From positions 22,185 through 86,184 of the forward strand of contig NZ_NRGS01000022.1 of NCBI RefSeq assembly GCF_002332425.1: a stretch of 64,000 bases of DNA, in the 5' to 3' direction. The notes below the pieces were generated by a model that searched no databases, was not told the DNA's origin, and was given only the letters and a program-made list of their open reading frames with translations. The translations under genes and the position numbers were made by a program. This document shows positions 24,717 through 34,460 of this stretch, piece after piece; the first letter of the stretch is position 1; every line of letters begins with the position of its first letter. The stretch comes from Brachybacterium alimentarium (GTDB taxonomy: Bacteria; Actinomycetota; Actinomycetes; Actinomycetales; Dermabacteraceae).

Positions 24717-26020
24717 CGTGCTCCCTTCTGCACCAGTTGGTCGATCTGCTCGGCGGCATCGTGCAGGCCGTCCGCGACCGACTTCTTCCCGAAGATCGCG
24801 GAGGCGGAGAACTCGTCGCGGAATCGCTGCCAGATCTCGATGGCACCGGACAGGTAGGGCACATCGGCCACTCGATCGGCCTGATCGGCGAAGCTCGTGT
24901 AGTCGGGATGCTCGGCGAAGTAGTCCGGGTAGGTGGCGAGCAGGTCGGTGCGCAGGGGCATCTGACCGGAGAGCTCGAGCAGCTTGCCGTCCCACTCCTC
25001 GCTGGTGGCGAAGGACAGGAACTCCCAGGCCGTGAGCCGATTTCGGCTCGAGCTGAACATCGCGACGTTCTTGGAGTCCGCGAAGGTAATGGTCTCCTCG
25101 GGGGCGATGCCGTCCGCACTGGGAACCGGCATGAATCCGTAGTCGAGCTGATCCTTGTAGGTGGCGATCGCCCAGGGCCCTGCCAGCTGCATCGCGGTGG
25201 TGCCCATCGTCATCGCGTCGTCCGTGGACTCCTCCCGTGGGGCGAGCCCTTCCTCGTACATCGCGCGCCACAGCTCGGCGACCGCTAGGCCGTCGGGGGA
25301 GTCGAACGTGGTCGCCTCATCCTCCACGAGGAGCGTGCCGTGGGTCTGGGCGAGGTACATCGGGTAGAAGTCGAACCACGGCTGGTAGAAGTCGCTGGTG
25401 GGCGCAGGCCAGACGGCTGATGCCGAGGCACCTGAGCTGACGATCTGCCGTGAGCCCTCGAGGAAGGTCCCGAAGGTGTCCATTTCCGGGGACTCCGGGT
25501 CGATCCCGGCGGCCGCGAAGATCTCCTTGTTGAACATGACCATCACCGGGTTGGACTTCCAGGGCAGCTGGTAATAGCCGCCCTGGCCGCCGTCCTCGGC
25601 GTAGTCGCGGGCGCGCTGTCCGGTGCGGCTCTCGATGTGCTCCCGGCCGCCCTCGAACGTGGTCAGATCGACCAGGCCGCCGGCGCGCACCCAATCGGGC
25701 AGCGCCGCCGGGGACGCGTTGAAGACGAGGTCTGCGGTGGTGCCGGCCACGATCGCGGCGGAGATGGCCTCCTCCGAGCTGGCCCCGGCAGGGACCTCCT
25801 GAAGTGTGACCTGCTCATCGGGATGTTCGGCGTTCCAGGCGGCGGTGACTGCCTCGCCCCAGGCGAGCTCCTGCTCGTTGTTGGAGACCCAGACCCGGAT
25901 GGGGCCGCGAGTTGTCGCCGCCTGCGCAGCGTCGACCGCGCTGCGTGAGCAGGCTCCTGCGGCGAGGGTCAGAGGAACTGCGAGTGCTGTGGCGCCGAGA
26001 GCGCGCCGGGTGAGGGTCAT
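24713..26020 (-). CDS. Extracellular sugar-binding lipoprotein (family 1)
   Basis: A 435-residue substrate-binding protein of the maltose/multiple-sugar type. The signal has a twin Arg near the start (MTLTRRALGATALAVP) and a lipobox LAAGAC with the Cys at about residue 24. IRVWVSNNEQELAWGEAVTAAWNAEHPDEQVTL is the usual first lobe start. ATG 26020 has GAGGAG eight bases upstream. It lies 29 bases after LacI in the same operon. Together with GH130 it points to a beta-mannoside or mannose-containing oligosaccharide; this is inferred from context. Confidence 0.92.
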   Translation of the reverse strand: MTLTRRALGATALAVPLTLAAGACSRSAVDAAQAATTRGPIRVWVSNNEQELAWGEAVTAAWNAEHPDEQVTLQEVPAGASSEEAISAAIVAGTTADLVFNASPAALPDWVRAGGLVDLTTFEGGREHIESRTGQRARDYAEDGGQGGYYQLPWKSNPVMVMFNKEIFAAAGIDPESPEMDTFGTFLEGSRQIVSSGASASAVWPAPTSDFYQPWFDFYPMYLAQTHGTLLVEDEATTFDSPDGLAVAELWRAMYEEGLAPREESTDDAMTMGTTAMQLAGPWAIATYKDQLDYGFMPVPSADGIAPEETITFADSKNVAMFSSSRNRLTAWEFLSFATSEEWDGKLLELSGQMPLRTDLLATYPDYFAEHPDYTSFADQADRVADVPYLSGAIEIWQRFRDEFSASAIFGKKSVADGLHDAAEQIDQLVQKGAR

Positions 26021-26049
26021 CGTCGATCTCCTCGGTGGTGGGTGGATGG

Positions 26050-27084
26050 TCAGTGTCGAGAGGGCGGGGCGATGCTGCCTCGGCGCACGACGACGGTGCC
26101 GTCGACGAGGACGGGGCGGCGGGCATCGCCGCCGAGCGCCGCCAGCAGCGTGCGGGCCGCGACGGCGCCGCGTACGTCGGCCCCGGTGGAGACGCTGGTC
26201 AGCCCGGGGGAGAGGTGCGCGGAGAGCTCGCTGTCGTCGAAGCCCGTGACGGAGAGGTCCTCCGGGACGCGCAGTCCGGAGCTGCGCGCGTAGGAGAGCC
26301 CGGCGATCGCCATCACGTCGTTCGCGTAGACGATGGCCGACGGACGATCCGCGCGGTCGACCAGGGCAGCGGTCGCATCGCGACCGGACGCGGCGGTGAA
26401 GTCGCCCTCGACGATGCGATCCGGACGGAGGCCGTGATGGGTCATCGCGTCCACGAAGGCGTCCCGGCGCGCCGCGGCGTGGACGTAGCGCAGGGGCCCG
26501 GAGACGTGCGCGATGGAGGTGTGGCCGGCACCCACGAGCAGGTCCACGAGCTCGCCGACGGCGGCGGCGTCCTCGGTGTAGACCACGGGGGTGTCGACGG
26601 GATCATCCTCGTGCGGCGCTTCGGCCGTGAGCATCACAGCGGTCAGTCCCAGCTCGCGGACGAGGTCAGGACGGCGGTCGCCCTGCTTCACATCGAGCAG
26701 GATCACGCCATCGACGCGTCCCGCGGCGTATCGCTCGTAAGCCGCCGTCTCGGCGTCTTCATCAGTGACGACGTTGAGCATCAGGCCCATCCCGGCCTCG
26801 GCGAGGACGGCCTCGCAGCCGGCGATGAAGCGTGGGAAGAAGGTGTCGGTGGCGATGATCTCCGGCCGCCGTGCGATGACGAGACCGATCGTGCTGGTGC
26901 GAGAGGTCGCGAGCGCCTGGGCGCTCGAGCTCGCGGTCCACCGCAGCGATTCAGCCGCTGCGAAGACACGGCGACGAGTCTCCTCCGCCACCGGGCGCTT
27001 GCCGGAGTAGGCGAGGGAGACGGTGCCCTTGGAGACGCCGGCAGCCCGCGCGACGTCCCCGATGGTGGGTCGTGCACCGTGCAT
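26050..27084 (-). CDS. LacI family repressor of the GH130/importer operon
   Basis: A 344-residue regulator. The HTH is at the N-terminus (TIGDVARAAGVSKGTVSLAYSGKRPVAEETRRRV) followed by a sugar-binding domain ending GTVVVRRGSIAPP. The start is ATG 27084 because GGAGGAGGA lies 6 bases upstream; an in-frame extension to 27201 would run into the operator region and is rejected. It is the first gene of the minus-strand operon, and two CAAACCGGTTTG palindromes lie about 115-150 bases upstream, so it probably represses its own operon. Confidence 0.92.
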   Translation of the reverse strand: MHGARPTIGDVARAAGVSKGTVSLAYSGKRPVAEETRRRVFAAAESLRWTASSSAQALATSRTSTIGLVIARRPEIIATDTFFPRFIAGCEAVLAEAGMGLMLNVVTDEDAETAAYERYAAGRVDGVILLDVKQGDRRPDLVRELGLTAVMLTAEAPHEDDPVDTPVVYTEDAAAVGELVDLLVGAGHTSIAHVSGPLRYVHAAARRDAFVDAMTHHGLRPDRIVEGDFTAASGRDATAALVDRADRPSAIVYANDVMAIAGLSYARSSGLRVPEDLSVTGFDDSELSAHLSPGLTSVSTGADVRGAVAARTLLAALGGDARRPVLVDGTVVVRRGSIAPPSRH

Positions 27085-27198
27085 GGGCTTCCTCCTCCGT
27101 GCGGGGTGAGAGCGGTCGGATCGGTCCTGTCGGCGGTCGGTCCCGCCGGGTCGGGCATCCTCAGCAGAGGTGCTGGCGCTGACGCCTGATTCGATGCG

Positions 27199-27235
27199 CA
27201 AACCGGTTTGAACAGTGAGCAGTCAAACCGGTTTG
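27199..27235 (-). promoter_or_regulatory. Two CAAACCGGTTTG LacI-type operators
   Basis: Perfect 12-bp palindromes lie at 27199-27210 and 27224-27235, with centres 25 bases apart. On the minus strand TTGACT (27226-27221), a good -35 hexamer, overlaps the edge of the upstream copy. Binding there would block transcription of the LacI-importer-GH130 operon. Confidence 0.8.
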
Positions 27236-27310
27236 CTGTGACGTGTCAAGTCGTTCGGGAATGAGGGGTCTCCGTGTGTGGCACGCGATCGCGCCGCCAC
27301 TCGTGGCCAC

Positions 27311-27466
27311 TTGTGCATTCTTGCGAGCATCGTTTAGTGTTGCTGATCACGTACAGGGGGAGCGCTCCCCCACTGTTCGGTCAGAGTTCACATGGCGATG
27401 CCTTCGGCGTTGCGTCGGATCCACTTTCGATGACGAGAGTTCCTACCGGTGGGGGAGCGCTCCCCC
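27311..27466 (+). promoter_or_regulatory. Promoter and two GGGGGAGCGCTCCCCC operators of the phosphodiester operon
   Basis: TTGTGC (27311-27316), a 16-base spacer and TTTAGT (27333-27338) form a plausible promoter. The first perfect 16-bp palindrome is at 27356-27371, just downstream of the expected start, and the second is at 27451-27466, 95 bases away centre to centre, near nine helical turns, which would suit DNA looping. The rest of the 472-base divergent region (27085-27556) holds no believable gene. Confidence 0.65.
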
Positions 27467-27556
27467 TGGCGCGGCCTCGACGTGACGCCCGTCCGCAGTC
27501 GTCCGCACCTCCGCCCTCCGGAGGGCCTCACCCCTTCGTGCACAGAAAGCGTTCCC

Positions 27557-28609
27557 ATGCGACAGCTCCTGAAAGCCTCCGCAGTCCTCGCGACCGCAGC
27601 CCTTGCCCTGACCGCCTGCGGAAGCGCCGACAGCGGCGCCGACTCCGGCGACACGCTCATCGTCTACACGAACTCCAACGGCGATGGCCGTGGGGACTGG
27701 CTCACCGAGCAGGCTGCCGAGGCCGGCTTCGACATCGAGGTCGTCGGCCAGGGTGGCGGGGACACCACCAACAAGATCCTCGCCGAGGCGGGCAATCCCG
27801 TCGCCGACGTCGTGTTCGGGCTCAACAACGTCTACTTCAACCAGCTCGTGGACGCCGAGACGATCGAGCCGTACACCCCGGTGTGGGCCGACGAGGTCGA
27901 CGCCGAGCTGGGCGACGCCTCCGGGGACGGGAACTACTGGCCCGTCGTGCAGCAGGCGGTCCTGCTCGCCTACGACGCCGACAGGATCGATGCGGCCGAC
28001 GCCCCGAGCGACTGGCTCGACCTCTGGAACGACCCCGCCTTCGAGGGCCGCTACCAGTCCGAGACCAGCATGGGCAACGCCACCATCCAGATCGTCATGT
28101 CCGGCATCCTCACCCGCTATGCCGATCCTGAGGGCGAGATGGGCATCTCCGAGGAGGGCTGGGCCGAGGTCGGGAAGTACTTCAGCACCGGCAGCCCCGC
28201 CGTCGAGGACGTCGACATCTTCCAGCGGATCGTGGACGGGGAGGTCGACTACGGGCAGCTGCCGTCCTCCGGCCTGCCCGGCCGTGAGGCGAGCTACGAC
28301 ATCACAGCCGGTGTGGTGGAGCCCGAGGTGGGCGTGCCATTCGTGGTCGAGCAGGCCGCGATCATCAAGGGCACCGACCAGCTCGAGGAGTCCCAGGAGT
28401 TCATCGACTGGTTCGGCGGCGCCAATCTGCAGGCCGCCTGGTCCGCGGAGTTCGACTCCATGCCTGTGAACCAGGGCGCGATCGACCAGGCCGAGCCGTC
28501 GATCGTCGAGTTCCACGAAGGTCTCGTGCGGCAGGACATCGACTGGGAGTTCGTCACCGAGAACCTCAACGGCTGGGTCGAGAAGATCGAGCTCGAATAC
28601 GTCGTCTGA
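27557..28609 (+). CDS. Fe3+/phosphonate-type ABC substrate-binding lipoprotein
   Basis: A 350-residue lipoprotein (MRQLLKASAVLATAALALTACG, lipobox Cys about residue 21). The mature part looks like the type-2 periplasmic binding proteins of the Fe3+, thiamine, spermidine and 2-aminoethylphosphonate group: LIVYTNSNGDGRGDW, GQGGGDTTNKILAEAGNPVADVVFGL. These names do not fix the ligand. The start is ATG 27557 behind AGAAAG; an upstream extension would cross the operators. Its companions are phosphodiesterases, so a phosphorylated organic compound such as a glycerophosphodiester is a better guess than iron. Confidence 0.85.
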   Translation: MRQLLKASAVLATAALALTACGSADSGADSGDTLIVYTNSNGDGRGDWLTEQAAEAGFDIEVVGQGGGDTTNKILAEAGNPVADVVFGLNNVYFNQLVDAETIEPYTPVWADEVDAELGDASGDGNYWPVVQQAVLLAYDADRIDAADAPSDWLDLWNDPAFEGRYQSETSMGNATIQIVMSGILTRYADPEGEMGISEEGWAEVGKYFSTGSPAVEDVDIFQRIVDGEVDYGQLPSSGLPGREASYDITAGVVEPEVGVPFVVEQAAIIKGTDQLEESQEFIDWFGGANLQAAWSAEFDSMPVNQGAIDQAEPSIVEFHEGLVRQDIDWEFVTENLNGWVEKIELEYVV

Positions 28610-28653
28610 CCGGCCTCGCACCACCACCGCACCCTCTTCCGGAAGGCACCGAG

Positions 28654-29739
28654 ATGATCCGCTACGACGGGATCCGCGTGGACTACGGCGATTTCACGGC
28701 GATCCACGACCTCGACCTGCACGTGCGCGAAGGCGAATTCTTCACCTTGCTGGGCCCCTCGGGCTGCGGCAAGACCACTGCTCTGCGCACGCTGGCAGGC
28801 TTCGTGAGCCCCTCGGCCGGGGACGTCCACGTCGCAGGCCGGCGCGTCACGCGCCTGCCCAGCGACAAGCGCCAGATCGGCATGGTGTTCCAGAACTACG
28901 CCCTGTTCCCGTCGTTGAACGTGCGGGAGAACATCGCTTTCGGGCTCAAGGTCCGCAAGGAGTCCCGAGCCGAGGTGGAGCGCAAGGTCCGGGAGATCGC
29001 CGAACAGGTCGATCTGTCCCCCACCCAGCTCGAGAAGAACCTTGCCGATCTCTCCGGGGGGCAGCAGCAGCGCGTGGCGATCGCGCGCGCGCTGGTGCTG
29101 CGCCCCAAGATCCTGCTGCTGGACGAACCGTTGTCGAACCTCGACGCGAAGCTCCGCGCCCAGCTGCGAGTGCAGCTCAAGGACCTCCAGGAGCAGTTCG
29201 GCATCACCACCGTCTACGTCACCCACGATCAGGACGAGGCGCTGAGCATGAGCGATCGCATCGCCGTCTTCCACGACGGCCGGGTGGAGCAGATCGGCAC
29301 CCCCGAAGAGATCTACGACGCCTCCGCCACCGAGTTCGTGTGCCACTTCATCGGCGATGCGAGTCGCCTGTCGCCCGCTCTCGTCACCGAGGTCGCGGCC
29401 CGGTCGGGCACGGCCCTCGACCCCACGCGCGCCTCGTACGTGCGCGAGGAGAAGGTGCGGCTCGGCCCCGGGACGGCCAGCGGCGGATCGGTCGCGCTTC
29501 CCGGCACCGTGGTGCGCCGTCGGTACCACGGAGTGCGCTCGAGCTACGAGATCAGCACGCACGGCGCGATCGTCAAGGTCATGCAGCCCGAGGACGGCTC
29601 CGCCCGCCCCCAGGCCGGCGACGCGGTCACCGTGCACATCGACCCCGCCACGATCCTCCAGTACGAGGGCAGGGCCGCCTCTGGCGCCGACGAGGACGGG
29701 GCGCCCGCGACCGCCGTGACGTCCGTGGCCGCGCGATGA
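28654..29739 (+). CDS. ABC transporter ATP-binding protein (PotA/FbpC type)
   Basis: A 361-residue ATPase. Walker A is GPSGCGKTT (about 34-42), the Q-loop is GMVFQNYALFP, the signature is LSGGQQQRV, Walker B is ILLLDEPLSNLDAKLR and the switch His is in VTHDQDEAL. A C-terminal TOBE domain (about 265-345) contains VRRRYHGVRSSYEIS. AAGG precedes the ATG. It couples by ATGA to the fused permease gene and supplies energy to the importer. Confidence 0.94.
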   Translation: MIRYDGIRVDYGDFTAIHDLDLHVREGEFFTLLGPSGCGKTTALRTLAGFVSPSAGDVHVAGRRVTRLPSDKRQIGMVFQNYALFPSLNVRENIAFGLKVRKESRAEVERKVREIAEQVDLSPTQLEKNLADLSGGQQQRVAIARALVLRPKILLLDEPLSNLDAKLRAQLRVQLKDLQEQFGITTVYVTHDQDEALSMSDRIAVFHDGRVEQIGTPEEIYDASATEFVCHFIGDASRLSPALVTEVAARSGTALDPTRASYVREEKVRLGPGTASGGSVALPGTVVRRRYHGVRSSYEISTHGAIVKVMQPEDGSARPQAGDAVTVHIDPATILQYEGRAASGADEDGAPATAVTSVAAR

Positions 29740-31499
29740 ACGGCGCGAGCAGCATCTCGAGGATGATCCGCTCGCCGTTCGTGATCGTCACCGGCGTGAT
29801 CGTGGGCTGGTTCATCGTCGCGTTCCTGATCTGGCCCAATGCGAATCTGCTGGTGCAGACCTTCGTCCCGGACGGCGAGCCCACCCTGCGGGCGGTCGAG
29901 AAGCTCGCCTCGTCGGAACGGGCCATGACGTCCCTCAGCAACTCGTTCCTGCTGGCGTTCGTCCTCTCGGTCACCGTGAACGTCGTCGGCATCTTCGTCG
30001 TGCTGGTCACGCGGTACTACGACATCAGGGGCGGCAGGATCCTGTGGCTGGGATACGCCACCACCCTGATCTACGGCGGTATCGTGCTGGCCGCCGGGTA
30101 CAAGTTCGTCTATGGCGCCGACGGGATCATCACCGGGTTCCTGCTGCGACTGTTCCCCGAGATGGACGCCGACTGGTTCAGCGGCTTCTTCGCCGTCGTC
30201 GTCGTGATGACCCTGGCCACCACGACGAACCACCTGCTGTTCGTCTCCAGCGCCCTGTCCAAGGTGGACCATCAGACCATCGAGGCGGCACGGAGCATGG
30301 GTGCTTCGGAGTGGACGATCCTGCGCCGAGTGGTCCTGCCGATGCTGAAGCCGGTGCTCTTCGCCGTCACGATCCTCACGTTCCTGGGCGGGCTCGGGGC
30401 GCTGTCGGCCCCGCAGGTGCTCGGCGGGCGCGACTTCCAGACCATCACCCCGATGATCCTGACGTTCGCCGCGACTCCCAGCTCGCGGGACATCGCCGCG
30501 CTCCTCGCGCTGGTGCTCGGCATCGCCACGGTGCTCCTCCTGATCGTTCTGACCCGGATCGAGAAGGGCGGCACCTATTTCTCGATCGCCAAGGTCTCCT
30601 CGCAGTTGGTCAAGCAGAAGATCCGCAATCCGGTGCTGAACGTCGCGGTGCACGTGGTCGCCTACGCACTGTTCGCGGCCTATCTGCTGCCCGTCATCCT
30701 CATCGTCCTGTACTCCTTCCAGGACTCCCGCGCGATCGAGTCCGGGCAGTTCCGCTTCTCGACCATGTCCCTGGACAACTATGTGCGCGTGCTCGGGGAG
30801 TCCGCGAGCCTGCGGCCCTTCGTCATCAGCATCGTCTACGCGGGCCTCGCCTCCCTGATCAGCGTGCTCGGGCTGCTGTTCGTCGCCCGCATCATCGCGA
30901 AGCACCGCAACGCGATCACGCTCGCCGCCGAATACCTGCTCCACATCCCGTGGATCCTGCCGACCACCTTGATCGCGCTGGGCCTGATCATCAGCTACGA
31001 CCATCCGAGCCCTCTGGTGGGTGGCCGCGTACTCACCGGGACCACCGTGATCCTGCTGATCGCCTACGTGATCGGCAAGATCCCCTTCACCCTGCGCCTG
31101 CTGAAGGCTGCCTTCTCGGGGATCAATGACAACCTCGAGGAAGCCGCCTCGCTGATGGGCGCGAGGACACTGTACGTCTTCCGCAGGATCCTGCTGCCCG
31201 CGGTGCTGCCGACGGTTCTGGCGATCGGGGCGCTGAACTTCAACAGCCTGCTGGACGACTACGACACCTCCGTATTTCTCGCGCACCCGCTGTTCCAACC
31301 GCTGGGCCTGGTCATCAAGGCGAGCACCGAGGGTGATGCCAACCTCGATGCGCGCGCGAACACCTTCGTCTATACGGTGCTGCTCATGATCATCACCGGC
31401 GCGACGATGTACCTGGTCTACGGGCGGGGTGCCCGGGATCGCAGCGGCCGGCGCGCCCGAGCACGCCGTCAGCGCGATCGCGTCGGGGCCGAGCGATGA
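29736..31499 (+). CDS. Fused two-unit ABC permease (FbpB type)
   Basis: A 587-residue protein with two permease units in one chain. The first coupling loop is EAARSMGASEWTILRRVVLP (about residues 185-205) and the second is EEAASLMGARTLYVFRRILLP (about 468-488), with about twelve helices overall. This fused layout is typical of FbpB and of some phosphonate importers. ATG 29736 overlaps the ATPase stop; a longer in-frame reading through the ATPase gene is rejected. It overlaps the glycerophosphodiesterase gene by ATGA. Confidence 0.93.
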   Translation: MNGASSISRMIRSPFVIVTGVIVGWFIVAFLIWPNANLLVQTFVPDGEPTLRAVEKLASSERAMTSLSNSFLLAFVLSVTVNVVGIFVVLVTRYYDIRGGRILWLGYATTLIYGGIVLAAGYKFVYGADGIITGFLLRLFPEMDADWFSGFFAVVVVMTLATTTNHLLFVSSALSKVDHQTIEAARSMGASEWTILRRVVLPMLKPVLFAVTILTFLGGLGALSAPQVLGGRDFQTITPMILTFAATPSSRDIAALLALVLGIATVLLLIVLTRIEKGGTYFSIAKVSSQLVKQKIRNPVLNVAVHVVAYALFAAYLLPVILIVLYSFQDSRAIESGQFRFSTMSLDNYVRVLGESASLRPFVISIVYAGLASLISVLGLLFVARIIAKHRNAITLAAEYLLHIPWILPTTLIALGLIISYDHPSPLVGGRVLTGTTVILLIAYVIGKIPFTLRLLKAAFSGINDNLEEAASLMGARTLYVFRRILLPAVLPTVLAIGALNFNSLLDDYDTSVFLAHPLFQPLGLVIKASTEGDANLDARANTFVYTVLLMIITGATMYLVYGRGARDRSGRRARARRQRDRVGAER

Positions 31500-32434
31500 G
31501 CGCCGCCTTCCGGCACCCGCAGCGGGGCGGCACCGACCGGCTCCTGCACCGGCGCCTCGCCGAGCTGGGGACCCTCGTGGTGGCGCATCGCGGCACGGCC
31601 GTCGGCAGCATCGCCGAGAACACCCGCGTGGCGGCGATGGCCGCTCTCGTCTCCGGGGCCGATGTGGTCGAGATCGACGTCTCGACCTCCGCGGACGGAG
31701 AATTCTACGCCTTCCACGACGGGACCGAGCAGCGGCTGCTCGGGATCGGCGCGAACCTCACCACGCTCACGGCGCGGCAGATCGACGAGCTGCGATACGT
31801 GCACGTGGACCGCCCGGGCCGTCCGGCTGGTGTGGAACGCCTGCTCGACCTCCTGGCCGCGCTGCGTCCCACTGAGCTGGGTGTGGAGGACGAGGCGGCG
31901 CCCCTGGTGAACGTGGACCGGTCCTGGGGGTCATGGGCCACGCTCCTCCCCGCCCTGGACGGTCTCGGGATGACCGAGCAGCTGCTGCTGAAGAGCCCGG
32001 CCGCTCTGCCCGGACCGCTCGACGTCCTGCGGCGCCACGAGGTGAAGTACCCCTACCTGCCGATCTGCACGGATCTCGCGCAGATCGAGGACCTCGTCGA
32101 GGACGATGACCTCGACGTCGTGGGCGTCGAGCTGCTGGCCGATGGCCCGGACCACCAGCTCGCGGACCCCGACCTGTTCGTCGAGCTGCACGCCCGCGGA
32201 CTGTTCGTGCTGGTCAACGCCGAGGTGCTGACCAACGGGATCCCGCTGTTCGCGGGCTATGACGACGAGGCGGCGCTGCTGCACGGGCCCGGTGCCGGGT
32301 GGGGACCGCTGTTCGACCTCGGCGCCGATCTGATCCAGACAGACTGGCCCTGGCTGCTGCGTGCCTATCGTGGGACCCGAGCAGCCCGCGGCACCGCCGG
32401 GGCGACAGCCGTCGACCAGGAAGTCCGTTCATGA
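31496..32434 (+). CDS. Glycerophosphodiester phosphodiesterase family protein
   Basis: A 312-residue cytosolic TIM-barrel enzyme without a signal peptide. GDPD motifs are present: VVAHRGTAVGSIAENT (catalytic His-Arg), VVEIDVSTSADGEFYAFHDGT (metal Glu-x-Asp and second His) and a late DLIQTDWPW strand. The family hydrolyses glycerophosphodiesters to an alcohol and glycerol 3-phosphate. It sits between the fused permease and LacI genes with overlaps on both sides, which strongly suggests that it acts on the imported compound. Confidence 0.9.
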   Translation: MSAAFRHPQRGGTDRLLHRRLAELGTLVVAHRGTAVGSIAENTRVAAMAALVSGADVVEIDVSTSADGEFYAFHDGTEQRLLGIGANLTTLTARQIDELRYVHVDRPGRPAGVERLLDLLAALRPTELGVEDEAAPLVNVDRSWGSWATLLPALDGLGMTEQLLLKSPAALPGPLDVLRRHEVKYPYLPICTDLAQIEDLVEDDDLDVVGVELLADGPDHQLADPDLFVELHARGLFVLVNAEVLTNGIPLFAGYDDEAALLHGPGAGWGPLFDLGADLIQTDWPWLLRAYRGTRAARGTAGATAVDQEVRS

Positions 32435-33546
32435 GCACCTCCGCCTCCGCCCCTCCCGAGCCACGTCCCCCCGGTCGCGTCCGGCTGGAGGACGTCGCCG
32501 CCGCCGCCGGGGTCTCCCGCACCTCCGCCTCCCGCGTCATGCTCGGCCAGGGAAAGGTCTCCGACCGGACCCGGCGCCGAGTGCTCGCGGTCGCCGACGA
32601 GCTCGGATATGTCACCAACGTCGCCGCGAGCGAGCTCGCCTCCGGAGGCTCGTCCACCGTCGGCCTCCTGCTGCGCGACGCCTCCAACCCTGCCTACGGT
32701 CTGCTGTTCAGCGAGCTGCAGAAGGCGGGCCACGCCGCCGGCGTCACGCTGCTGTCGATGACCATCAAGCATGACGACCAGGGCCGGCAGCAGGTGGCCA
32801 GCCTGCACCGCCTGATGGGCATGCGCGTGGCCGGTCTGATCGTCGCCACGGGCGGAGTGACCAGCGACCAGCTCGAGCCCTTCCGCGACCGGCTTCCCAT
32901 CATCCGGGCCGGACGCCCGGAGAGCAGCGGGCGGATCCACGCCGTCTCCTACGACGAGGAGGACGCGGCCCGTCGCCTCGCCGAGCACATTCTGGAACTA
33001 GGCCACACGGATGTGGCCGTGCAGACCGCCCGCGCCGAGGACTCCTACCCCGAGTTCGTGCGCAGCACTGTCATGACCCAGCTGCTCGAGAGCCGCGGAG
33101 CCACGGTGCACCGGCTCGAGTACCGACGAGGTCACGACGCGATGGACGAGTCCGTGGACCTGGCCCGTCGCGGCCGCGTCAGCGCCGTCATGGTCCCCTC
33201 CGACCTGCGGCAGCTGACCCTGATCCGTCGTCTCCACGAGGCGGGCCTGCGGACCCCCGAGGACGTCGCCACCACCGGCTGCGACGGGATCCTTCCCGGG
33301 ATCGACCTGCTGGGCTTGACCACCATGCGCATCGCCGTCGAGGACGTCGCCGAACGGACCATCGCGAACATCGCCCGGATGATCGGGGCGACCGGCATCG
33401 GGGACGATGCGGGGTCGGGCGGATCCGCGGAGGCCGGGCCTGGAGATCCCGCAGGAGGCAGGGTCGTGCACGAGCGGCTGCCCGGACGATTCATCCAGGG
33501 GCGCACCGCCGGGCCGCCCCGCACCACCGGAAGGACACCCGCATGA
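32431..33546 (+). CDS. LacI family regulator within the phosphodiester operon
   Basis: A 371-residue regulator with an N-terminal HTH ([47 protein letters not shown]) and a LacI effector domain. The C-terminus has a Gly/Ala/Pro-rich insertion (about residues 325-345) before [13 protein letters not shown] 32431 overlaps the GDPD stop, and an upstream extension is rejected. It is the only regulator in the operon, so it is the best candidate to bind the three GGGGGAGCGCTCCCCC sites. The inducer would be an imported phosphorylated compound; this is inferred. Confidence 0.9.
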   Translation: MSTSASAPPEPRPPGRVRLEDVAAAAGVSRTSASRVMLGQGKVSDRTRRRVLAVADELGYVTNVAASELASGGSSTVGLLLRDASNPAYGLLFSELQKAGHAAGVTLLSMTIKHDDQGRQQVASLHRLMGMRVAGLIVATGGVTSDQLEPFRDRLPIIRAGRPESSGRIHAVSYDEEDAARRLAEHILELGHTDVAVQTARAEDSYPEFVRSTVMTQLLESRGATVHRLEYRRGHDAMDESVDLARRGRVSAVMVPSDLRQLTLIRRLHEAGLRTPEDVATTGCDGILPGIDLLGLTTMRIAVEDVAERTIANIARMIGATGIGDDAGSGGSAEAGPGDPAGGRVVHERLPGRFIQGRTAGPPRTTGRTPA

Positions 33547-34460
33547 ACGCACTGCGCGCCGCCGAATATCCGAGGGCGAACCACACCCTGGTCCACCTCT
33601 CGGACACCCATTTCGTGCCCCCGGGCGAGCTGCTGTCCGGGGTCGCCCCGGTCCGTGAGCATCTCGAGGGGCTGCTCGAGGACCTGGTCGCCACCAACCT
33701 GCGACCCGAGGCACTGATCTTCACCGGCGACCTCGCCGATCGCGGGGAGGCACCCGCCTATCGGCAGCTGCGCGAGCTGGTCGAGCCGCTCGCCGAGCAC
33801 CTCGGCGCCAAGCTCATCTGGGTGATGGGCAATCACGACGATCGCGCCACGATGCGCACCGAGCTGCTCGATGCGGAGGCCGACGACGCCCCGTACGACC
33901 GGGTGGTCATGCTCGGAGGCCTGCGGATCATCGTGCTCGACTCGACCGTGCCCCGCAGGGCCTACGGCGAGATCCGTCCGGCCCAGTACGCCTGGCTGCG
34001 AGAGGTGCTCTCCGAGCCTGCCCCGGAGGGAACGATCCTCGCCCTGCACCATCCCCCGGTCCCGTGCGTCCAGGACCTCGCTATCACCGTCGAGCTGCGC
34101 GACCAGGACGCCCTGGCTCAGGTGCTGGCCGGCAGCGATGTGCGCGCGATCATCGGGGGTCACTTCCACTACTCGACCTCCGCGACCTTCGCGGGCATCC
34201 CGGTCTCCGTCGCCTCGGCCACCTGCTACACCCAGGACCTGCAGACGCCCGACCGCGGCACGCGGGGCCGGGACGGCGCGCAGGCCTTCAACCTCGTCCA
34301 TGTGTACAACTCCACGATCATGCACTCCGTGGTGCCCCAGGGCGGCGGCGCGAGTGTGAGCCGCCATGTCGATGGTGCTGCCACCGCCCGCAAGCTCGCC
34401 GAGCAGGGCCTGTACATCCCCGACGCCCCGGCGATCGCGAGCTGGACGGGGGCCCGGTGA
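33543..34460 (+). CDS. Calcineurin-like phosphoesterase (CpdA/GpdQ type)
   Basis: A 305-residue binuclear-metal phosphoesterase. All family blocks are visible: LSDTHF (D21, H23), TGDLAD (D63), GNHDD (N97, H98), LHHPP (H169-H170) and GGHFHYS (H207, H209). Similar enzymes are cyclic-nucleotide or glycerophosphodiester phosphodiesterases. A second, unrelated phosphodiesterase next to GDPD supports a pathway for phosphodiesters. It is coupled to LacI and to the HAD gene by short overlaps. Confidence 0.9.
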   Translation: MNALRAAEYPRANHTLVHLSDTHFVPPGELLSGVAPVREHLEGLLEDLVATNLRPEALIFTGDLADRGEAPAYRQLRELVEPLAEHLGAKLIWVMGNHDDRATMRTELLDAEADDAPYDRVVMLGGLRIIVLDSTVPRRAYGEIRPAQYAWLREVLSEPAPEGTILALHHPPVPCVQDLAITVELRDQDALAQVLAGSDVRAIIGGHFHYSTSATFAGIPVSVASATCYTQDLQTPDRGTRGRDGAQAFNLVHVYNSTIMHSVVPQGGGASVSRHVDGAATARKLAEQGLYIPDAPAIASWTGAR

